The notes beneath the pieces were generated by a model. That model did not search any database and was not told where the DNA came from. It worked only from the letters and a program-made list of their open reading frames with translations. From a virus: a DNA stretch of 64,000 nt. The stretch spans positions 26,029 to 90,028 of IMG/VR virus record IMGVR_UViG_3300044655_002353. One strand, given 5' to 3'. A program made the translations under genes and the position numbers. Shown here one piece after another: positions 1-8,286 of the stretch. How positions within the stretch are numbered: position 1 is the stretch's first letter; each line of letters starts with the position of its first letter.

Positions 1-1017
1 AACTTGATCAAATTCTATTGCAAATGCGTCACCTGCAGCAAAAGCAGTCGAACCTGCTAAAATAGTAAACGATATTTTACCTGCAACGTCAATGAATGGG
101 GTAGAACCACCAACTGTGCCGAATTGACCAGTTGTTGTAATTGCGTTAGTCACCGGATGATATCCGATAACTTTGAAGTTTGTTGCATCAAGAAACTCAA
201 CAATAAAGTTTTCTTCAACAGCATTAGCTTCAGGAACTAAGTCAATCAACGTACCATTACCTGTCATTGGTCCAACAGTAAAGTCAGTATACGCAAGACC
301 AGTCATTGCTGATGTACCTTTTTTAGCTGCGTAAACAGTATTGAATTCAAAGTAATCACCCGGCTTGAATACGGTAGCGCCATTAGTTATTGTCAACTGT
401 ATATTACTGTGAACAAATGCAGTACCATTGGCTTTAGCTACACCAATCATTCCTGATTTTGAACCGGTGATTGTAAATGATTCGTTACCAATAGTATCGG
501 TTCCTTGTAAGCCAATACATACTAAAGTAAATGATTCTGGTTCTTTCAATGCAGAAGGCACAGATATAGCTGAAAGAGTACCATTACCAACACCTACATA
601 ATTATATGAGCCTGCATCATATACAGGAATACCAGCCGAAATAAATTGACGAGGACTATCAGTCAAGTCAATGTTAGCACGAACTACATATGCAAGATTA
701 CCTATTCCTAAGAATTGGTTCAATGCAAACAATCCATACTCATTTCGGCAATCGCCATGATACTGTGCAGGTTCTCCAGCTCCACTATTATCTTTCCAGA
801 AATATGGAATACCATAAGTTTCTACTGATTGCCCAATAGATGTAATCGTACGAACTACACTATGTTCATTAGTACCTGCTGCAATATGAACACCATCAGG
901 TTGAAGCTTATTTGCACGAGTTGCGATAAAAATTAGCGGAACTGTTGAAGCAGAAGCCGGTATATAAAAAGATTGATCAGTAATAGTAACTGAAACACCT
1001 GGACTAACCATTGACAT
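1..1017 (-). CDS. 18: Tail sheath protein, gp18-like (3' end outside window)
   Basis: Contractile tail sheath subunit. The reading frame is open from ATG at 1017 to the window edge, 339 codons with no stop seen, so the C-terminus is missing. The N-terminus MSMVSPGVSVTITDQSFY followed by VPLIFIATRANK matches the start of phage sheath proteins (T4 gp18 begins MTLLSPGIELKE). An AGGAG ribosome site lies 7 nt before the start and a late promoter (ATAAATA) 48 bp upstream. It shares the minus strand with gp15- and gp14-like genes, as expected for a T4-type tail cluster. T4 gp18 is about 660 residues, so roughly half is present. Confidence 0.8.
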   Translation of the reverse strand, partial: MSMVSPGVSVTITDQSFYIPASASTVPLIFIATRANKLQPDGVHIAAGTNEHSVVRTITSIGQSVETYGIPYFWKDNSGAGEPAQYHGDCRNEYGLFALNQFLGIGNLAYVVRANIDLTDSPRQFISAGIPVYDAGSYNYVGVGNGTLSAISVPSALKEPESFTLVCIGLQGTDTIGNESFTITGSKSGMIGVAKANGTAFVHSNIQLTITNGATVFKPGDYFEFNTVYAAKKGTSAMTGLAYTDFTVGPMTGNGTLIDLVPEANAVEENFIVEFLDATNFKVIGYHPVTNAITTTGQFGTVGGSTPFIDVAGKISFTILAGSTAFAAGDAFAIEFDQV

Positions 1018-1064
1018 AAGAATTCTCCTATTTCATATTTGAAATTGTAATTTGTTTGATATAT

Positions 1065-1071
1065 TATTTAT
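1065..1071 (-). promoter_or_regulatory. Late promoter for the sheath gene
   Basis: ATAAATA on the minus strand, matching the core of the T4 late promoter TATAAATA, 48 bp before the sheath ATG. The same core recurs at similar distances before other virion genes in this window. Confidence 0.6.
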
Positions 1072-1141
1072 GACTTATCCAACTTTTTTAGCAAAAAATA
1101 TCTTTTTTATAAATCTGATAACCGGTAATCACTTTTAGCTA

Positions 1142-1169
1142 TTTACATTTTTGCTAACTGTTATACAAT
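1142..1169 (+). promoter_or_regulatory. Sigma70-type promoter for the lipoprotein gene
   Basis: TTTACA (1142-1147), 16-bp spacer, TACAAT (1164-1169), followed by an AGGAGG ribosome site before the ATG at 1204. Confidence 0.6.
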
Positions 1170-1203
1170 AGAACCATATTCTAGAACAGGAGGACTTTAT
1201 CAC

Positions 1204-1536
1204 ATGAACACTTCATCAGTCAACAAAGTTATTGCTTTAGCACTTACTTCTTCAATTGCTTTCACCGGATGTATGTCTACTTCTGGAGGTTATGGAAGTA
1301 ATGGCTATGGTCGAATGGAATATAGTAATGTTCAATACATTTATGGTTCTGATGAACCAGCTATGACATACGAAGAATTGTCAAAGTACAATGGCATTCG
1401 AGTTGGAGCTGATGGTTATGTAAAATCATTGGTTCAATTACCGCAAACTGCACGCGAAGACTTACCACATTTTACATATACTCCACCAGAGTATTTTAGA
1501 GATAACTATGAACGGGAACGTGGGTGGAAGAAGTGA
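1204..1536 (+). CDS. Small phage-encoded lipoprotein
   Basis: 110 residues with a short basic N-terminus, a hydrophobic stretch and a lipobox-like SIAFTGC, so Cys23 is the likely lipidated residue. The mature part starts Ser/Gly/Tyr-rich and is otherwise featureless. AGGAGG upstream sets the start. It has its own sigma70-type promoter and sits between minus-strand tail genes, so it looks like an inserted early or host-takeover gene acting at the envelope. Superinfection exclusion is a common role for phage lipoproteins, but nothing here proves it. No family recognised. Confidence 0.7.
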   Translation: MNTSSVNKVIALALTSSIAFTGCMSTSGGYGSNGYGRMEYSNVQYIYGSDEPAMTYEELSKYNGIRVGADGYVKSLVQLPQTAREDLPHFTYTPPEYFRDNYERERGWKK

Positions 1537-1569
1537 ATAAATAGTAGTATATTTTAACTACTACTATTT
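1537..1569 (+). promoter_or_regulatory. Late promoter overlapping an 11-bp hairpin before gene 1576
   Basis: ATAAATA (1537-1543) overlaps the left arm of a perfect inverted repeat: AAATAGTAGTA (1539-1549) and TACTACTATTT (1559-1569), followed by a short T run and the ATG at 1576. Read-through RNA would carry the full hairpin and could terminate; RNA begun at the late promoter would lose most of the left arm. No Shine-Dalgarno is visible before the ATG. Confidence 0.5.
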
Positions 1570-1575
1570 TTCGTT

Positions 1576-2418
1576 ATGAAATTGCAAGACCTATTGACTG
1601 AAGTACCAGCTGCTTCTAGTAAATCAGCTTTTCAACCAAATCTTAAACCTTGGATGTATCAAACTAAGGAAGAAATAGAAAAGTGGTTAAAGGATGCTAA
1701 AATTGAAGCTCAGATTTCTAAAGAACTTGAAGTTCATCCAACTCGTAAAGACCTTATATTAGGAAATTTATTTGGTAATGGACCAAAAGAATCTTTAGTT
1801 GAATATAATGGAAAGTGGTTACTTCCTGTTCAATTCAATACTGCTCCAGGAAAATTAGAAGTCAGTCATTTGGAACTCGGTTCAATGATTGGATTACCAC
1901 ATGTTGTATTAGGTCCTATGGTTCTATTGAATGTAGAAATTGAAGATTTTGAAGGATGTCCTAAACATATTTCAGGAACAGATTCTTCAGGGTTTTATGA
2001 TATTCAAATCGACTCAAAGAAACCTATCAAGTCTTTTGTTGGATGTCCGCCAGTACAATCTATGGATGTTAGCGATATCATTGGATTAGATGGGCTTCCT
2101 AATACTTTGACATGGTTACGAATTGGAAAGTTTTCAGACATTACCGCAATTTTGAAAAAATGTCCAAATCTTAAAACCCTTGGCATAGGTAATATTGAAA
2201 TTGGTAAAGACAATATCCAACCATTAAGTGTATTCAAATCGAAAAAGATTACTAGATTTAATATCTATCCGATAGATTTATCTACAGAGATACCACCTGA
2301 ATATAAACTAGCTAATACTATTATCAACAAACATTTGAAGTCAGAAGAAAGAAGTATGATTGCTTGTCAACGAGAATTGATTGAAAATGATTTAGATGAA
2401 AGCGGATGGGCTGAGTAG
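1576..2418 (+). CDS. Solitary array-family protein, LRR-like type, head-tag leader
   Basis: 280 residues. The N-terminus MKLQDLLTEVPA carries an LTE site like the capsid-targeting leader of T4 internal proteins. Residues about 110-220 hold leucine-rich-repeat-like units (DFEGCPKHISG, GLDGLPNTLTWLRIG, CPNLKTLGIG). The C-terminus IACQRELIENDLDESGWAE is the family tail, but the last residues depart from the usual DEYAEF. The NLKPW motif near residue 23 is shared with array members at 18079, 19491 and 20874 (N-x-A-P-W). It stands alone behind a hairpin-embedded late promoter and converges with the gp15-like gene. Function inferred only: a head-packaged, injected protein. Confidence 0.75.
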   Translation: MKLQDLLTEVPAASSKSAFQPNLKPWMYQTKEEIEKWLKDAKIEAQISKELEVHPTRKDLILGNLFGNGPKESLVEYNGKWLLPVQFNTAPGKLEVSHLELGSMIGLPHVVLGPMVLLNVEIEDFEGCPKHISGTDSSGFYDIQIDSKKPIKSFVGCPPVQSMDVSDIIGLDGLPNTLTWLRIGKFSDITAILKKCPNLKTLGIGNIEIGKDNIQPLSVFKSKKITRFNIYPIDLSTEIPPEYKLANTIINKHLKSEERSMIACQRELIENDLDESGWAE

Positions 2419-2424
2419 GTTATA

Positions 2425-3177
2425 CTATTCTTCATAATGAATGTTAAGAACAGGTCCATAGACTTCTTGGAACGGTTGTAATTCGCCGTCAGCGTCAACT
2501 TCATCTAGTGCCATGCCATTCATATTCCCAATACGTATATTGATTTCACGAATAATTTCATCTCTAATATCCATTGGCGCCGATAAGTAGATTTGAACTA
2601 AAAAGTTGAACGACCAAACTATAATTCTTTTTTCTGTTCCAATCGGATAATTCTCTTCATTATTGATACCTGTCAATTCAACGCTAGTAATCTTAGTCCA
2701 ATCAAAAGGAGCATCGCTAGTTTGAAGTTGTAGAACTGGGTCAAATAGCATTAGAATTTGTTCAATCATCTGATGCATTTGTTCAGTGTTACTAGCATAA
2801 ACAGCAAGTTCCATATTTGCATTATACGGAATAGGCATGATACGTTTGTTCAAGCGTAAGTCATCAGGAAATACGCCACCAGTTGGAAGGTAAACTTTTC
2901 TATCAACTACGCCAACTCCTTTGCGACGTTCAGGAGATAAGTCCAATCCAGACAATGTCGCTGACATCATAGGAATACTGAAAGGTTTGTTTTGAGTATT
3001 ACCTGACATAATTGCAGCTACAACTCTATCTCTACTTCCAACTACTATCGGAACGCGATATGTTGAAGGTTCGCCGGTCTCTCCAATGCCAGTGACAATA
3101 GTAAGTCCTGTAAAGATACCGCAAAATTGACGAATGTAGCTTCTTAGTTGTTTTGCATAAAAGTATTCTGTAATCAT
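2425..3177 (-). CDS. 15: Tail completion / sheath stabiliser, gp15-like
   Basis: 250 residues. In T4, gp15 forms the hexameric ring that caps the tail tube and sheath and docks to the head neck. The start MITEYFYAKQLRSYIRQFCG, then TYRVPIVVGSRD, parallels T4 gp15 (YFYNSSFRRY...RVPITYASKE), and the middle has the same VEQILPYF-like helix (here IEQILMLFDP). Length is close to T4's 272. The start codon overlaps the stop of the gp14-like gene (TAATG), so the pair is translationally coupled. Confidence 0.75.
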   Translation of the reverse strand: MITEYFYAKQLRSYIRQFCGIFTGLTIVTGIGETGEPSTYRVPIVVGSRDRVVAAIMSGNTQNKPFSIPMMSATLSGLDLSPERRKGVGVVDRKVYLPTGGVFPDDLRLNKRIMPIPYNANMELAVYASNTEQMHQMIEQILMLFDPVLQLQTSDAPFDWTKITSVELTGINNEENYPIGTEKRIIVWSFNFLVQIYLSAPMDIRDEIIREINIRIGNMNGMALDEVDADGELQPFQEVYGPVLNIHYEE

Positions 3178-4961
3178 TATATGTCAGTATCCTGTAAAGT
3201 TCTTCTTCCAAGGCTAATAAGAGCATTACGAACCGAGGGTTTATGACTTGAATATTCTCCTCGTCTATCAGTCTCAACATACAACCAACGATTTTTGATT
3301 GCGCTAAACTTATAGAGACGAGCAGGGATGTTTGTAGAACTTTCATAGTTGAGGCGATAGTATTCACCATCAGTTGCAACCGTGATGTCTGGAAGTTTGT
3401 AACCTTCACCATAAGGTTCTCCGTTTGGTGGAAGTCCGTTCTCAACATACATATTCGTTTGCTGAGGAGCTATCTTATCTTTCCATGGTTCAGGGATACG
3501 AGTGTCTAAATCAGTAATGTCTTCACCAACTTCAGGAACTGCTGCTTGGGACTCGACTTTAGTCGTTTCGCTTGCACGTAATGAAGTCGTTTCAATTTGA
3601 GTGATAGACTCGAAGAAAGAACCATCGCTTACGCGTTGAACAGCTTCTTCTGGCATTGGAAGAATGTCTCGTACTTCAATAGAAGGAATAAGCTGAATTG
3701 CTTGGAAGCGATAAAGCATTGGTTTCCATTGAGCAGAATAACCATCAGCACTCCATCCAGTGTCAGTGACTTCAAGATACTTTTTAACAGGCATCAAGTT
3801 ATGGTCATATGCAAGTTCAGGTGTCACTTCAATGACATCGCCTGTTACAACGGGTCTTCCTAACAGTTGGACCATACGAGCGAATGAACACGTAAAGACA
3901 TATTGGTCAAGGATTGAAAAGCCAAACTTGCCAAGGTCGCCAATGCTATCAAACGGTTGGTATTGACATTTGAGTGTGATGGAGTTCTGTGCATAGTCTC
4001 TATCACGATTTTCAAGGAACAAAGTGTCTTGAATGTTGTTGATGTTTGTTGATTGATAGTCTATCAGTTCAAGCTTTATGACTTCCCAATAGTCAGTGAT
4101 TCCTCCATTGAACATCAACGGAACTATTCGCCAAAAAGGTGAAGGCACACTAGGTCTTATTGCAATAGTTTCAACATTTGCACTATTTGGTAGATTGACA
4201 ATGTCTACGCGAAGCCAATTGAGTTCAAGTTTTATCGTAAAGGTATCACCTACACTGAACGGAATGCTGCCTGGTTGAATGGTAAAGCGAACATCTTGAT
4301 TAGCATAATGAACTCCAACAGTTGCATTAGGCTGAGGACCACGAATTGAGCTAAAGACTGAAAATGAAGTAGGCGTTAATGCAGTAACCAAGATGGTACA
4401 TTCAGACGGATTGAAGCCAGGTTGGATATTGACCAAAAGTCCGTTGCCAGAACCAATGAATGTGTTAGACGCTTTTAGCTCGCCTGTCGCTCTATCAACA
4501 CGGACTTGTAATGCTCGGTTTTGAGCAAGTGGTCCTTGTTGGATTTTAAGAGTTGTGATGTGATGCGAAAGCTTAGCAGGTGGAGCACTTGATGCTTGAC
4601 CCGTAATCGCTGATTTGACTGTTCCAAAGTTGTAGCCAAGATACGCTGGAGTCGATACAACTAGTGACCCAACTTGAGCAGAATGCCACGAAGTTGAGCT
4701 AATGTCAAATGCATTAGACGCATCAGACCCTGCCCCAGCACCACTTGAAAGTGGGTAACCCTGACCAGTTAGGTCTATCAATCGGCCTTGTTCGTGAACT
4801 CCAAGTAGCTTGAAAATGTTGATTGGGGCACCTGCTATCTCAAGGCTTTCGGCAATCAGGTTCTCAGTAAACTTTTCATCAAGCTTAGTACAATCATTCT
4901 GCATCGTCCAATCGCCGAAGCAAAAGTCTGCAGGTGGAACATAAGGAGTAATTTCGGCCAT
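3177..4961 (-). CDS. 14: Neck/virion structural protein, gp14-like with extra domain
   Basis: 594 residues, over twice the length of T4 gp14 (256). The N-terminal ENLIAESLEIAG resembles the LVAESIQMRG stretch of T4 gp14. About residues 100-300 look like an inserted beta-rich domain. The conserved block QDTLFLENRDRDYAQNS to GDVIEVTPELAYDHNLMPVK (about 315-400) fits the gp14 region containing GDLIYFP. It lies directly upstream of gp15 as in T4, with a late promoter 39 bp before the ATG. The gp14 assignment rests on order plus short matches; it could be a different neck or baseplate protein. Confidence 0.5.
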   Translation of the reverse strand: MAEITPYVPPADFCFGDWTMQNDCTKLDEKFTENLIAESLEIAGAPINIFKLLGVHEQGRLIDLTGQGYPLSSGAGAGSDASNAFDISSTSWHSAQVGSLVVSTPAYLGYNFGTVKSAITGQASSAPPAKLSHHITTLKIQQGPLAQNRALQVRVDRATGELKASNTFIGSGNGLLVNIQPGFNPSECTILVTALTPTSFSVFSSIRGPQPNATVGVHYANQDVRFTIQPGSIPFSVGDTFTIKLELNWLRVDIVNLPNSANVETIAIRPSVPSPFWRIVPLMFNGGITDYWEVIKLELIDYQSTNINNIQDTLFLENRDRDYAQNSITLKCQYQPFDSIGDLGKFGFSILDQYVFTCSFARMVQLLGRPVVTGDVIEVTPELAYDHNLMPVKKYLEVTDTGWSADGYSAQWKPMLYRFQAIQLIPSIEVRDILPMPEEAVQRVSDGSFFESITQIETTSLRASETTKVESQAAVPEVGEDITDLDTRIPEPWKDKIAPQQTNMYVENGLPPNGEPYGEGYKLPDITVATDGEYYRLNYESSTNIPARLYKFSAIKNRWLYVETDRRGEYSSHKPSVRNALISLGRRTLQDTDI

Positions 4962-4999
4962 GTTATGTGGTTATTCTACAATGTTTTAGATGATAGAGC

Positions 5000-5007
5000 T
5001 ATTTATC
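5000..5007 (-). promoter_or_regulatory. Late promoter for the gp14-gp15 operon
   Basis: GATAAATA on the minus strand, 39 bp before the ATG at 4961. Confidence 0.6.
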
Positions 5008-5200
5008 ACAACTTCTATAAATAAAATAGCATCGACTCGATACACATTACGGATTTTAGTGTAAAATGGATAGAGTAGGTGTAATCAAACTGAGGAGACG
5101 AGAGCGCGAGTTTAAAGTGCTCACGGAAGTCAAACTTTCTCGTAAGGCAACAATGCTAAACGGACTTTACAACATTGTTGCTTTACTACATCATCTACTA

Positions 5201-5228
5201 TTTACATCAGGCGAAAACTTGTTATAAT
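5201..5228 (+). promoter_or_regulatory. Sigma70-type promoter P1 of the secreted-protein cluster
   Basis: TTTACA (5201-5206), 16-bp spacer, TATAAT (5223-5228) with an extended -10 TG. Confidence 0.65.
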
Positions 5229-5327
5229 AGACACATATTCTGTTGAAACATTTACAAAATTGCTTCAACGGAAATAATCAAGTTTTTTATTGTAAAACAT
5301 TCTTACAAAGTTCCACAAAAATAAATG

Positions 5328-5356
5328 TTTACATCGACAAAAAACTAGATTATAAT
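5328..5356 (+). promoter_or_regulatory. Sigma70-type promoter P2 of the secreted-protein cluster
   Basis: TTTACA (5328-5333), 17-bp spacer, TATAAT (5351-5356). Confidence 0.65.
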
Positions 5357-5405
5357 AAATCTAACAAATGTTGTAAAAACTGATTTTAAAGCGATTGAAA
5401 AAATT

Positions 5406-5435
5406 TATACAGTCTGCAAAAAATTAGTTTATAAT
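5406..5435 (+). promoter_or_regulatory. Sigma70-type promoter P3, nearest to gene 5487
   Basis: TATACA (5406-5411), 18-bp spacer, TATAAT (5430-5435). Weaker -35 than P1 and P2. Confidence 0.5.
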
Positions 5436-5486
5436 ATATCTACTAAATGTTTTTATAACCACATAAGTTCGAGGAGTAAAGATGAG

Positions 5487-5861
5487 ATGAGACGAGTGGT
5501 AAGAAATTCGTTGTTAGTAACTGCTGCTTTATCTGCATTAGTATTAACTACTGATGTAATGGCATCAAAGCATGATAAAAATCGTCATGATAAAAATCAT
5601 CATGATAACAATCGTCATGATGAACATAATGAACAAATTTTCAAACAACCATTTGCAGGTAATACTCAAATCCAAACAAACAATGGCAATAACAATGGTG
5701 GCAATTTGCAAACCGGTGGAAATGGTGGTGGTAATAACGGTGTAGGTAATGGAAATGGTGGCCCAATTGTTCCGTCAGTTCCGGTGCCAGGTGCAGTATG
5801 GTTATTTGGTTCTGCATTAGTTGGGTTTGTAACAATTTCAAGGAATCGCAAGTCTAAGTAA
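5487..5861 (+). CDS. Secreted protein with PEP-CTERM-like sorting tail
   Basis: 124 residues. A signal peptide (RRVVRNSLLVTAALSALVL, cut near VMA-S) is followed by His/Asp/Asn-rich repeats (HDKNRHDKNHHDNNRHD), a Gly/Asn-rich linker and a C-terminal VPVPGAVWLFGSALVGF ending in a basic tail RNRKSK. This is the layout of PEP-CTERM proteins, which the host exosortase cleaves and sorts to the outer surface; the VPVPGAVWLFGS form is a known variant. The His/Asp repeats could bind metal. An earlier ATG at 5482 gives only Met-Arg-stop, whose TGA overlaps the true ATG. A host-derived gene carried by the phage is the simplest reading. Confidence 0.75.
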   Translation: MRRVVRNSLLVTAALSALVLTTDVMASKHDKNRHDKNHHDNNRHDEHNEQIFKQPFAGNTQIQTNNGNNNGGNLQTGGNGGGNNGVGNGNGGPIVPSVPVPGAVWLFGSALVGFVTISRNRKSK

Positions 5862-6195
5862 GGGATTCAAAAGGAAATGTAGGAAAAATAGTCGCAATGA
5901 TTATTTTAGTGAGGCATATTTTTGATATGCACGATATGGATACAGTTGGATATGTATGTGAATACCTATTCCCAACAATGCACGATGAGTTGAACTGAGG
6001 AGAAAATAGTTTCTATGCGATGAGAATACTAAACTATTTTAGTAATTCTGAGGAGAATAATATAACACTATTTATGTTGTCTTATCTCTTGAAATCGGTT
6101 GAGAAATGAAATCAAATTTCATGGATGTGGAGTAATTGAGAGAAGGATAATATGAATAGTTTTTCTACTTAAAATTATCAAAGGAAAACTTCAAT
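5862..6195 (+). other. 334-bp spacer with possible tiny reading frames
   Basis: No gene of normal size. Candidate small frames: 5897-5998 (33 codons, weak ribosome site), 6020-6109 (29 codons; an ATG-CGA-TGA dipeptide frame at 6015-6023 overlaps its start, with GAGGAG upstream) and 6152-6172 (6 codons, AAGGA upstream). CTGAGGAG recurs near 5995 and 6048. I cannot tell whether any of these is translated; the spacer may instead be a long 5' leader for gene 6196. Confidence 0.3.
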
Positions 6196-6855
6196 ATGAA
6201 AACTTCAATCAAAATGTTAACTGCTGTAATCGCTACTTTGGCTGCTGGCGCTGTGTTTGCAGAAGGTTATGGTCACTATGGTCACGGTGTGACTTCAACT
6301 GACACTTCTTCATTCTCAGGTGTTTCTGTTTCTTCCGGTAGTGAAATCGCTGTTGTAGGTAACGGTGCAGCTTATTCAAACCAAATCGTAGGTGCAGGCG
6401 CTCAAAACACTGCAACTGCAGTTGCTGAAGCTGGTCACGGTTCTGTTGGAACTTTGGCTGCTACTTCAGGTTCAACCGGTGTATTGGCTGCTAGCCAATC
6501 AGATGCAATTGGACATGCTTATGTAGATGCTGGAACTAGTGCTGTTGCTGTTCAAGGTGGTTCTGCTGAAGCTAATGCTGCTAATCGTTATCATCACCCT
6601 TCTTTGAGTGCTGAAAGCGAAGCTGCTGTAGGTTCTGTAAGCGGTGCTGGTACAAACGAAAATGGTTTTGGTATAGCTGGTCAAGAAACCTCTGCTGGCA
6701 ACATTGCTTGGGGTACTCGTGACGGACGTGGTGACACTGTAAGTACTTCTGCTGCTACTTTAGGTGGTACTTCTAACGAAGCGTTTAGCTTAGGTCAAGC
6801 TGGTTCATTAGGTTTCGCTGTAGAAGAAGGTGAAGTATTCTCAATCGTTCGTTAA
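6196..6855 (+). CDS. Secreted low-complexity Ala/Gly/Ser protein
   Basis: 219 residues. A clear signal peptide (MKTSIKMLTAVIATLAAGAVFA, cut before EGYGHYGHG) leads into an Ala-, Gly- and Ser-rich body with no long hydrophobic segment and no cysteine. Repeating small residues interspersed with Asn/Gln and Val suggest a beta-solenoid or fibrous secreted protein. AAAGGA upstream supports the start; a strong hairpin follows the stop. It shares signal peptide and composition with the next gene, so the two probably form one export cluster. No family recognised. Confidence 0.7.
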   Translation: MKTSIKMLTAVIATLAAGAVFAEGYGHYGHGVTSTDTSSFSGVSVSSGSEIAVVGNGAAYSNQIVGAGAQNTATAVAEAGHGSVGTLAATSGSTGVLAASQSDAIGHAYVDAGTSAVAVQGGSAEANAANRYHHPSLSAESEAAVGSVSGAGTNENGFGIAGQETSAGNIAWGTRDGRGDTVSTSAATLGGTSNEAFSLGQAGSLGFAVEEGEVFSIVR

Positions 6856-6900
6856 TACGAACTTTTGATTATACTAACTGCTTAGCGGTGTAAATTGAAT

Positions 6901-6940
6901 AGTGGGTGAGTATGTTTTTTATACTCACCCACTGTTTATT
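6901..6940 (+). terminator. Terminator-like hairpin after gene 6196
   Basis: Perfect 13-bp stem AGTGGGTGAGTAT (6901-6913) / ATACTCACCCACT (6921-6933) with a T-rich loop, then GTTTATT. The downstream T tract is short, so termination may be partial. Confidence 0.7.
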
Positions 6941-6967
6941 CAAATAATCTTTTTTAAAGGAAATGAC

Positions 6968-7597
6968 ATGAAAAAAATAATCGCAATTATCGCTTTGTTG
7001 TGTATTTCTGCAACTAGCTTTGCGGATGTGAACTCAGGTTCTGAAGCAAGATCGAATCAAACTCAAAGTGCCGGTGTTGCAGTTGGTGGTGAAGGTCGTG
7101 GTGCAGGTTTAGGTAATGATAACAGCGTAAACAATGTTGCTGCTTCTGATATGTCAAAAGCTGTTGGCTTTGCTGCTGCTCCTGCTTTGACAACTACTTT
7201 GACTGAAACCTGTATGGGTTCAACTTCAGTTGGTGGTGGTTTTTCTGGTGGTTCTTTCAGCTTTGGTACAACCTGGAGAGATTCAGCTTGCGTACGTCGT
7301 TTAGATGCTCGTGAGATTAAAACTTTCGGCGATGTTCAAGCTGCTAAAGAAATTATGTGTGACAGCGATTTAGTTCGTGAAGCATTTAAACGTGTTGGCC
7401 GTCCTTGTGCTGAAGACGGTGGTATCTATACTGTAGCGGCTCCTGCTCCTGCTCCAGCACCTGTTGCTGAAGTTGTAAAAGAAGTGCCTGCTCCTGCTAC
7501 TGATGCAGTTGTTCGTGATGACCAAGATGAAGTTGCAAAACGTACTCAAGAAATCTTGAATCAACTTGAACAAGCTCAAGCTTCACGCACTTACTAA
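6968..7597 (+). CDS. Secreted Cys-containing protein of unknown family
   Basis: 209 residues from ATG 6968 (AAAGGA 7-8 nt upstream); a GTG at 6902 lies inside the terminator hairpin and is rejected. Signal peptide MKKIIAIIALLCISATSFA, a Gly-rich segment, then a core with four Cys (TCMGSTS, GTTWRDSACVRRLDAREI, EIMCDSDLV, GRPCAED), probably two disulfides, an Ala-Pro repeat hinge and a charged C-terminal helix. From memory, related MGSTS...TW...CVRR proteins occur in other phages without known function. Probably periplasmic or surface-exposed. Confidence 0.7.
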   Translation: MKKIIAIIALLCISATSFADVNSGSEARSNQTQSAGVAVGGEGRGAGLGNDNSVNNVAASDMSKAVGFAAAPALTTTLTETCMGSTSVGGGFSGGSFSFGTTWRDSACVRRLDAREIKTFGDVQAAKEIMCDSDLVREAFKRVGRPCAEDGGIYTVAAPAPAPAPVAEVVKEVPAPATDAVVRDDQDEVAKRTQEILNQLEQAQASRTY

Positions 7598-7640
7598 GAA
7601 TAAGACTTACCGGTAAGTTTTAAATCTTAGACACAATACA

Positions 7641-7684
7641 AACTGCTGGTGTTGGATTTCGGTCTGATAACCGGCAGTTTTTGT
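7641..7684 (+). terminator. Rho-independent terminator after gene 6968
   Basis: Stem AACTGCTGGT (7641-7650) / ACCGGCAGTT (7670-7679) with one G-U pair, followed by TTTTTG. Confidence 0.7.
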
Positions 7685-7701
7685 TTATACCTACAGAGGT
7701 T

Positions 7702-8286
7702 ATGAATCAAATGTTTAAACATTCATCGTTGTTGTTAGTAATAGGTATTAGCATATTCTTAAGTACAGGTTGTATGACTATACAAGAATACGATGCTGAA
7801 AAATTAGAATATGATCAAATCAATAAAGTCAAAAACGCTCAGAAGAAAAAAGAAGACCCGTTTGTATCTGAAAAAACTGCAGACTATGTAAAGGTAAAAG
7901 AAGAAGATGATGTAGTTATTGAAGCTGTTCGTTCAGCACCAATTGAACATCGTGGTGTTAAACTCGATGTATGGGTTATCAATGGAAATAATAAATCTTC
8001 TACTCCAAAATGTGTTACTATAGATTGGAGATTACAAGATTTTACATTTGAAACTTCTCTTCCATATGAGTTCTTAATTGACAAAAATGCATTTATCAAA
8101 ATCGGTAAAATGACTCAAACTATTTGGGCTTTTGACGATGTTGCAATTGCAATACCCCCATCGGGTTATATCAATGAAATGAGAGTTCGTGATGCAGATT
8201 ATGAAAAAACTACTAATCGTTTAACCTGTGATACTCTTGAAGAAGATATCCAAACTCCAGAAGAAAAAGATACATTAGAACTATGA
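7702..8286 (+). CDS. Lipoprotein, unknown family
   Basis: 194 residues from ATG 7702; ATG 7711 is equally possible, since AGAGG sits 2 and 11 nt before them respectively. The lipobox is FLSTGC, Cys at about residue 24. The mature protein is charged, beginning with a Lys/Glu-rich segment, then a globular beta-rich part (RGVKLDVWVINGNN) ending in an acidic tail. Its stop overlaps the ATG of the L,D-transpeptidase-like gene by 4 nt (ATGA), so the two are co-translated and probably act together at the periplasm or outer membrane. Confidence 0.7.
   Translation: MNQMFKHSSLLLVIGISIFLSTGCMTIQEYDAEKLEYDQINKVKNAQKKKEDPFVSEKTADYVKVKEEDDVVIEAVRSAPIEHRGVKLDVWVINGNNKSSTPKCVTIDWRLQDFTFETSLPYEFLIDKNAFIKIGKMTQTIWAFDDVAIAIPPSGYINEMRVRDADYEKTTNRLTCDTLEEDIQTPEEKDTLEL

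Larger units (their letters stand above)
4962..5486. other. 525-bp divergent leader region with stacked promoters
   Basis: Separates the minus-strand gp14 gene from the plus-strand secreted-protein genes. It holds the minus late promoter, three plus-strand sigma70-type promoters (listed separately), an inverted repeat AACAATG/CATTGTT near 5150-5180 and a GAGGAG at about 5093. A 53-codon frame (5066-5227, ATG to TAA, very basic N-terminus) is present, but it runs through the first promoter and has no good ribosome site, so I do not call it a gene. Confidence 0.5.

Noticed and set aside
3597-4278. Plus-strand frames of 60-88 codons opposite the gp14-like gene
   Set aside because: Antisense to a well-supported coding frame, without ribosome sites or recognisable products.
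5066-5227. 53-codon frame with a basic N-terminus
   Set aside because: No convincing ribosome site and it overlaps the -35 to -10 region of promoter P1.
6902-6967. GTG start extending the secreted protein at 6968 by 22 residues
   Set aside because: It lies within the terminator hairpin and would place a non-signal extension before a clear signal peptide; ATG 6968 has a good ribosome site.
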